The notes under the pieces are model-generated. The model worked only from the letters and a program-made list of their open reading frames with translations. It did not search any database and was not told the origin of the DNA. Positions 58,154 through 64,000 of a stretch of DNA of 64,000 nt are shown piece after piece (within the stretch, counting starts at the first letter, position 1; each line of letters opens with the position of its first letter). The DNA is taken from assembly GCF_029784135.1 (NCBI RefSeq), contig NC_073746.1, forward strand, positions 60,238,097 through 60,302,096, given 5' to 3'. The stretch is from Toxorhynchites rutilus septentrionalis (lineage: Eukaryota > Arthropoda > Insecta > Diptera > Culicidae). A program made the position numbers and the translations under genes.

Positions 58154-58440
58154 TGACGTAGGACTACGTCTTACATTAAGGGTGCCAAATCAGGAAACAG
58201 GTCTCATTTTTATGAAATAAAGTTAACGTTAATAACTGTTTTTGCTGCGAACGGATTTTAACGATTTGTATACCAAACGAATCGGAAATTTTCCAAGATT
58301 TGTTTGATATGCTATACATTACAATCCCACAGTCTGTATATGGTTTAAATTGATGAAAATTGAAAACGTTCCCATTTCCCCATACATTTGTTCTGTCCAT
58401 TTGTGTGCTTTCCCGAACAGAGCTGTCAATAACAGGCAAC
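58154..58440 (+). repeat. GACGTAG-palindrome repeat, copy 2
   Basis: It aligns with 49702-49960 in the same orientation from TGACGTAGGACTACGTCT through GGGTGCCAAATCAGGAAACAGG, ATGAAATAAAGTTAACGTTA, GAATCGGAAATTTTCCAAGA, and CCCATACATTTGTTCTG. Beyond about 58420 the two copies diverge. Confidence 0.8.
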
Positions 58441-59243
58441 TAATGCAGCCGCTAGAAACAACGAAGGGAGATAGCGGAAAGAAGATAGCGTATAAGTAGA
58501 CATCTCCTCTGAGGAAAATTCTCAGAATCTTTCTGCGTCTGAAACAACAAAGATCGCTTATTCCTTAGTCTCGGATACAACCCGTCGATTTTTTTTTATT
58601 TTTGGAAGTTCGAGAATACTACCACCTGGTAGAAAAAAAAACATCAATCGTTAAATAGGTGAACAGAACCAACACGCATGAACCCAGTAAATGTATGCTT
58701 AAAAAGTAGAACCTCCCAGGTATTGTGGTAAACTCAAGAATGTCTTTTATGATTGATTGTTCAATAAATGATCGCATCGCAAATCAGAAGCCAGTTTTGA
58801 AAACACCTAGGATATAAGGACACAAGGATAATTTGTTACATTAACAAAAAAAAATTCTAATCGATTTCAAAAGAGTGTCAAAAACCTGCCTTTCGATTTA
58901 CGATGCGACCAACATTTATAGAACAAATAATAATCAAAGACGAAAGGGGAATTTTCCATACAAACAAAAATATCTCTGTATTGAAAGGCCCTACAGGAAC
59001 GTTATAGGAATCAAATGAAAGCTGGTTGATAAGGCTAATTAGATTTAACTACGAAATGTATATTCTACACAAAATCAAATCCAAGCTCAGATGAAATATC
59101 CTAATCTATGCTTTCAAAATGAAACAACAAATTTAAAGAGTATCAATTACACAGTGGGTCACAGTTAAAATTGTCTACCTCCTATGTTTGAATAATGAGC
59201 TGAAAGTCACAAAACATGAACATTCTAATTCAAACGTTGAACA
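58441..59243. other. Unassigned AT-rich sequence
   Basis: GTATAAGTAG near 58490 could be a TATA-like motif linked to the repeat to the left. No gene. Confidence 0.4.
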
Positions 59244-59623
59244 TCTATATATATTGAAATGAAGTGATGTCTGTCTGTCTGATTCGTATGGACTCGGAAA
59301 CTAATGAAACGATCGACATGAAAATTGGTATGTAGAGGTTTTTGGGGTCGGGCAAGGTTCTTATGATAGTTCGAGACCCCTCTCCCCTCTCTAAGGGGGG
59401 GGGGTCTGCGATACAAAGGAAACACAAATTTCTGCATTACTCGAGAATCAATCAAACAAATAAAACCAAATCAGGCATATGGTGGTTTTAGGAGGCACGA
59501 ATCGTTTCAATGGTGAATGGACACTTCTCCTCCCTTTCTAAGGGGGGGGGCTTGTCTACCATACAAATGAAACACAAATTTCTGCATAACTCGAAAACTA
59601 ATCAAGCAAATGGAGTCGAATAT

Positions 59624-62600
59624 CAGCAATTCCAAATGAAATCGTCCTAAAAATGCAGATTTTAAAAACTTGTATTTTTGATTCCATGAAAATGTGTACA
59701 GGTAAACTACGATATAACGTACATTTCACTTTCAAAATTGTACGTTGTATCGAATTGTACGTTATATCGAAGCATAATAAAGTACTCACAAACGTAGTCT
59801 ATAATACATTATTGTGTTGCCGTTTTAGTCAAGTTAATGAATAACTTCAATCAGAAGACGAAGCCAGCCTTTCTCATGATGTTTCCCTTCGAACTGTTGA
59901 TTAGAGCTTGATCCATTTAGAATCTGGAATCACAAAACCAGCTGTATTTCGAGATTGATTGAAGGTACAAAACTTGTTCTAGCATCACAATACAGATAAT
60001 TCATTGTTCTATCAGAAAAAAAATATTGAAAAAAATTTTCCTTTACACTTTGAAAAGGTGTACGTTATATCGAGTGACGTTATATCGAGGGTACGTTATA
60101 ACGAGGGTACGTTATATCGAAGTTTCCCTGTATTTCGTTTGGGTTGGAGGAAATATGAGTTTTCCACAGCAATTGAGTATTTTTTGACTCAAGCGTAACT
60201 TTTGAAAAGGGCGTATCGATTTGAGTAAGATAAATCTTTGATAATTTATATCTCAAAAATTATGAGTCGTACCGAAATAGTGTCTTAGAATAAGTTATAG
60301 AGTATTGATGGTTGAATATGAAAAAATGTACACTGAGAAAAAAAATTAGTACTCTTTTTTTATTTACAAAATAAAAATTCAATTTGCAATATCCAAAATA
60401 CATTTTTTAATTTTTTCATACAAAATAGAAGTCATGTAGAAAATTCGAAAAATGCGCCCAAGATGGTAAAACTATTTTTGACGAACTTTGTGGAACATCG
60501 AATTTTTAGGAATTTTCGAAACTTCGAGTTTTTGTCATTTTTAATCACAAATTATGAATCCTGATGTTATTTAAAACAAAAAAGGTTATTATCAATCTCC
60601 TTCTAAAGGCAACCATTCTCGAGATATTTAAAAAAATATTTCTAATTTTTTTTTTTTAGTAAATAGTCCCTTTTGATATGTTTGTCGTGTTATACCGTCA
60701 TGTTTATGAAATTTTATGAATTTTCTTATAATTTTCAACAACTTTTCCGAATACATCATTATGGTTCATTTTTTGACTCAAGTGTAACTTTTGAAAAGGT
60801 AGTATCGATTTTAGTAAGAGAAATCTTTGGTAATTGATATCTTAAAAAATATGAGTCGTACCGAAATAGTGTGTTAGAAAGAGTTATAGAATATTGTTGG
60901 CTTAATTTAAAAAAATATACACTGAGAAGAAAATTAAATTTTAATTTGTGATATCAAAAAATATGTATTTCTTTATATTTTTTCCATTTTTTCATATAAA
61001 ATAGAAATCATGTAGAAAATTTTAAAAATGGGACCAAGATGGTAAAACTATTTTTGGCGAAATTTGTGGAACATCGAATTTTAAGGAATTTTCGAAACTT
61101 CGAATTTTTGTATTTTAGCAATCATCTTTAGCCACAAATTACGAATTCTGATGAGATTTAAAACAAAAAAGGTTATTATCAATCTCCTTCTAAATGCAAC
61201 CATTCTCTAGATATTTAAAAAAATATTTGTAATTTATTGTCTTTTTTATAGTAAATAGGCCCTTTAAATATGTGTGTCGTGTTATACCATCATGTTCATG
61301 AGATTTTATGAATTCGCTTATAATTTCCAACAACTTTTCCAAATACATCGTTATGGTAAAGACATATGTTTAGGAGTAACGTTACGAAACATTCGAAGAC
61401 ATGTGGGTTAATACGAAACGTAGCGAAACTAAAAAATCTTATTTATCCTAATACAAACTTCAATTAATCAAAAAAATTGTTGGAAATTATAATAAAATTC
61501 GTAAAATTTCATGAACATGACGGTATAACATGACAAACATATTTAAAAAAGATTATTTACTATGAAACAGATTATAAATTAGAAATATTTTTTTAAATAC
61601 CTCGAGAATGGTTGCATTTAGAAGGAGATTGATAATAACCTTTTTTGTTTTAAATTATATCAGAATTCATAATTTGTGGCCAAGAATTATTGCTAACATA
61701 CAAAAATTCGGAGTTTCGAAAATTCCTAAAAATTCGATGTTCCACAAAGTTCGTCAAAAATAGTTTTACCATCTTGGGCCCATTTTTAAAATTTTATACA
61801 TGACTTCTATTTTATATGTTTATTTATATATTTATATTTTTTTTATAAAAAATACATATTTTTTGATATCGCAAATTAAAATTTTATTTTGTAAATAAAA
61901 AAAGAGTACTAATTTTTCTTCTCAGTGTATATTTTTTTAAAATTAAGCCAACAATACTCTATAACTCTTTCTAACACACTATTTCGGTACGACTCATATT
62001 TTTTGAGATATCAATTATCAAAGATTTCTCTTACTCAAATCGATACGCCCTTTTCAAAAGTTACACTTGAGTCAAAAAATGAACCATGATAATGTATTTG
62101 GAAAAGTTGTTGGAAATTATAAGCAAATTCATGAAATTTCATGAACATGACGGTATAACACGACAAACATATTAAAAGGGATTATTTACTATAAAAAAAA
62201 CAATAAATTTGAAATATTTTTTTAAATATCTCGAGAATGGCTACATTTAGAAGGAGATTGATAATAACATTTTTATGTTTTGAATCACATCAGGATTCAT
62301 AATTTGTGGCTAAAAATGATTGTTAACATACAAAAATTCGAAGTTTCGAAAATTCCTAAAAAATTCGATGTTCCACAAAGTTCGTCAAAAATAGTTTTAC
62401 CATCTTACCATTAGCCCATTTTTTAAATTTTCTGCATGACTCCTATTTTGCATGAAAAAATAAAAAAAAATATGTATTTTTGGATATTGCAAATTGAATT
62501 TCTATTTTGTAAATAAAAAAAAGAGTACTAATTTTTTTCTCAGTGTACATTTTTTTCATATTCAACCATCAATACTCTATAACTCTTTCTAAGACACTAT

Positions 62601-62713
62601 TTCCAATTGCTGTGGAAAACTCATATTTCCTCTAACCCAAACGGAATACACACTTTCATTGGAATCAAAAATACTCATGTTTTGTCATTTGTCGATTTCA
62701 TTTGCAATTGCTG
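59624..62713. mobile_element. 3.1-kb foldback element nested in the Helitron
   Basis: Ends read CAGCAATTCCAAATGAAATCG on the left and the inverse of CAGCAATTGCAAATGAAATCG on the right, with ATAT outside both. Inside, the left arm holds two diverged direct units of about 590 bp (from about 60180 and 60770). The right arm holds the same two inverted (about 61485-62080 and 62090-62620). A unique loop of roughly 130 bp lies at 61355-61485. Landmarks repeated four times include GAGTCGTACCGAAATAGTGT, TGGAACATCGAATTTT, CAATCTCCTTCTAA and a GTTATACC.TCATG phrase. No coding frame is present. Only the left arm carries the 432-bp MITE at 59699. Confidence 0.85.
59699..60130. mobile_element. TA-flanked MITE, copy 1 (432 bp)
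   Basis: TA at 59697-59698 and 60131-60132 brackets termini CAGGTAAACTACGATATAAC and, inverted, CAGGGAAACTTCGATATAAC. Subterminal sequence repeats ACGTTATATCGA several times near each end. The unit has no coding frame. The TA target and CAGG..A start fit a non-autonomous pogo/Tigger-type Tc1-mariner element. The right arm of the surrounding foldback preserves the unoccupied TA (62647-62648). Confidence 0.9.
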
Positions 62714-63536
62714 ATATGAGAAATATTTCTAGGATGGTATGACACCCCTCTCTCCTCGGAAATGGAGAGGGAGTCCCGTAAAAGTAATACACATATTACA
62801 ACCAAACATATTCCAGCCAAACATGACAATTGATTTTTTTTTATGTGACAATACGCACTCCTATATCATCTTCTATCTATATAAATGAAAATGGATTACC
62901 GAATGTGTTGATAAGAGTAAAACTCAAGAAAGAAATTGTCCGATTTAGGGCTGTCTTTATTCTATCATATTTTCTGTTTAAAACATTTATTCCACGTAAC
63001 GGAGAAACATGTTATTTGCAAGTAGTTGAAAAATTTTGAACGAGAATTGTGTTTGAAAATAATCTGATATTATAATGACGAGTTTTGGTAGAAATACTAG
63101 GAATTTTAAAGTGAAAGGTAATTTTAAAGGGTAGATTAGAAAATCAATCTATGAAGAGTTCTGCGATTGGACCTATGAACGTGCGCTTAGTAAAAAAAAC
63201 GTGAATGTGATAACGAAAAATAAATTTTGGACGGGACGAAGTTTGCCGGGTCAGCTAGTATATAATAAAGGAGTATTTCATTAACACACAAAAAAGTTCG
63301 AAAACTTTTTGTGAAAAATATGATAACAGTGAAAATCACCAACCTTGGTAACTTGGTAACCTACACAACTTGCATTTTCTCGAAGGAATCATGGATCATG
63401 GTTGTGCTCTGTCATATTTATACATTCTGAAGAAGAACGTGAATTCCATTTCAAGTATTTGTGCGACTATTTTGCAAGTTTTCATTCATTAAAACGATGT
63501 TGCCAGATGAATGTTATATCTAAACAAATAAACATA

Positions 63537-63990
63537 CAGGGAAACTTCGATATAACGTACCCTCGTTATAACGTAACCTCGATATAACGTCACTCGATAT
63601 AACGTACATTTTACCTCGATATAGCGTACACATTTCCAAAGTGTAAAGGAAAACTTTTTTCAATATTTTTTTTCTGATAAAACAATGAATTACCTGTAGT
63701 GTGATGCTAAAACAAGTTTTGTACCTTCAATAAATCCCGAAATACCGCTGGTTTTGTGATTCCGGATTCTAAATGAATCATGCTTTAATCAACAGTACGA
63801 AGGAAAACATCATGAGAAAGGCTGGCTTCGTCTTCTGATTGAAGTTATTCATTAACTTTTCTAAAACAGCAACACAATAATGTATTATAGACTACGTTTG
63901 TGAGTACTTTATTATGCTTCGATATAACGTACAATTCGTTACAACGTACAATTTTGAAAGTGAAATGTACGTTATATCGAAGTTTACCTG
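63537..63990. mobile_element. TA-flanked MITE, copy 2 (454 bp, opposite orientation)
   Basis: TA at 63535-63536 and 63991-63992 brackets CAGGGAAACTTCGATATAAC and, inverted, CAGGTAAACTTCGATATAAC. It is copy 1 in reverse complement over its whole length, with small insertions, mainly in the ATATCGA-rich subterminal region. It lies about 280 bp outside the Helitron end. Confidence 0.9.
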
Positions 63991-64000
63991 TATTTGCATT

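Larger units (their letters stand above)
59244..63258 (+). mobile_element. Non-autonomous Helitron containing nested elements
   Basis: The 5' end reads A|TCTATATATATTGAAATG and the 3' end GCCGGGTCAGCTAG|T, matching the Helitron rules: 5'-TC, 3'-CTRR, inserted between A and T. The 5' 360 bp hold GATGTCTGTCTGTCTG, GGACTCGGAAACTAATGAA and two of the ~140-bp units also found at 12.3-12.8 kb. The 3' 430 bp match the minus-strand Helitron at 11.77 kb. Removing the 3.1-kb foldback insert leaves about 0.9 kb. There is no Rep/helicase. A 69-codon frame at 62830-63039 is a by-product of the 3' end. Confidence 0.75.

Noticed and set aside
62830..63039. Conserved small protein shared with 11968-12174 (minus strand)
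   Set aside because: The two frames are alike because both lie in the same Helitron 3' end. Surrounding non-coding DNA is equally similar, so coding selection is not needed.

Overview
This window looks like intergenic or intronic DNA from a culicine mosquito, most likely Aedes. That is an inference from three things: the high AT content with few coding stretches, the density of nested transposable elements, and the kinds of element present (a D37E mariner of the type described from mosquitoes, an I-clade LINE, tRNA-derived SINEs, and TTAA- and TA-flanked MITEs). I found no intact single-copy protein-coding gene. Most open frames are chance or are the remains of mobile elements.

Left third (1-21.6 kb): mostly unassigned AT-rich sequence. 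It holds one copy of a TTAA-type MITE family (about 1.26-1.52 kb), a candidate spliced exon near 7.8 kb, a GC-richer unique block at 9.3-11.7 kb, a minus-strand non-autonomous Helitron (11.77-12.87 kb) abutting a palindromic repeat, several near-perfect short hairpins, a 5'-truncated I-clade retrotransposon with an 11-bp target duplication (17.03-19.06 kb), and a tRNA-derived SINE at 21.4-21.5 kb.

Middle (21.6-44.3 kb): a decayed BEL/Pao gag; a decayed mariner whose first catalytic Asp has become Asn; a D37E mariner with TIRs and TA target site sitting inside another inverted-repeat unit; a GC-rich, repeat-poor stretch (about 30.6-34 kb) that may hold 5' exons and a promoter of a host gene on the minus strand; a frameshifted IS630-Tc1-mariner element with TIRs; and a decayed replication-dependent histone locus (40.3-43 kb). 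That locus has two H2A-derived copies, one H2B copy divergent from H2A, histone 3' stem-loops and histone-downstream-element-like sequence. A second short copy of the same I-clade LINE tail lies at 43.85-44.32 kb.

Right third (44.3-64 kb): two more members of the TTAA-type family, a dispersed repeat carrying the palindromic core GACGTAGGACTACGTC, an 18-bp minisatellite, an inverted-repeat MITE, and a striking nest at 59.2-63.3 kb. The nest is a Helitron (A|TC...CTAG|T) holding a 3.1-kb foldback element, whose left arm holds a 432-bp TA-flanked MITE. The foldback's right arm preserves the empty site for that MITE. A second copy of the MITE closes the window.

The most informative features are the three-level nest with its internal empty-site control, the histone-derived locus that seems to have been duplicated after decay, and the family of TTAA-flanked elements.
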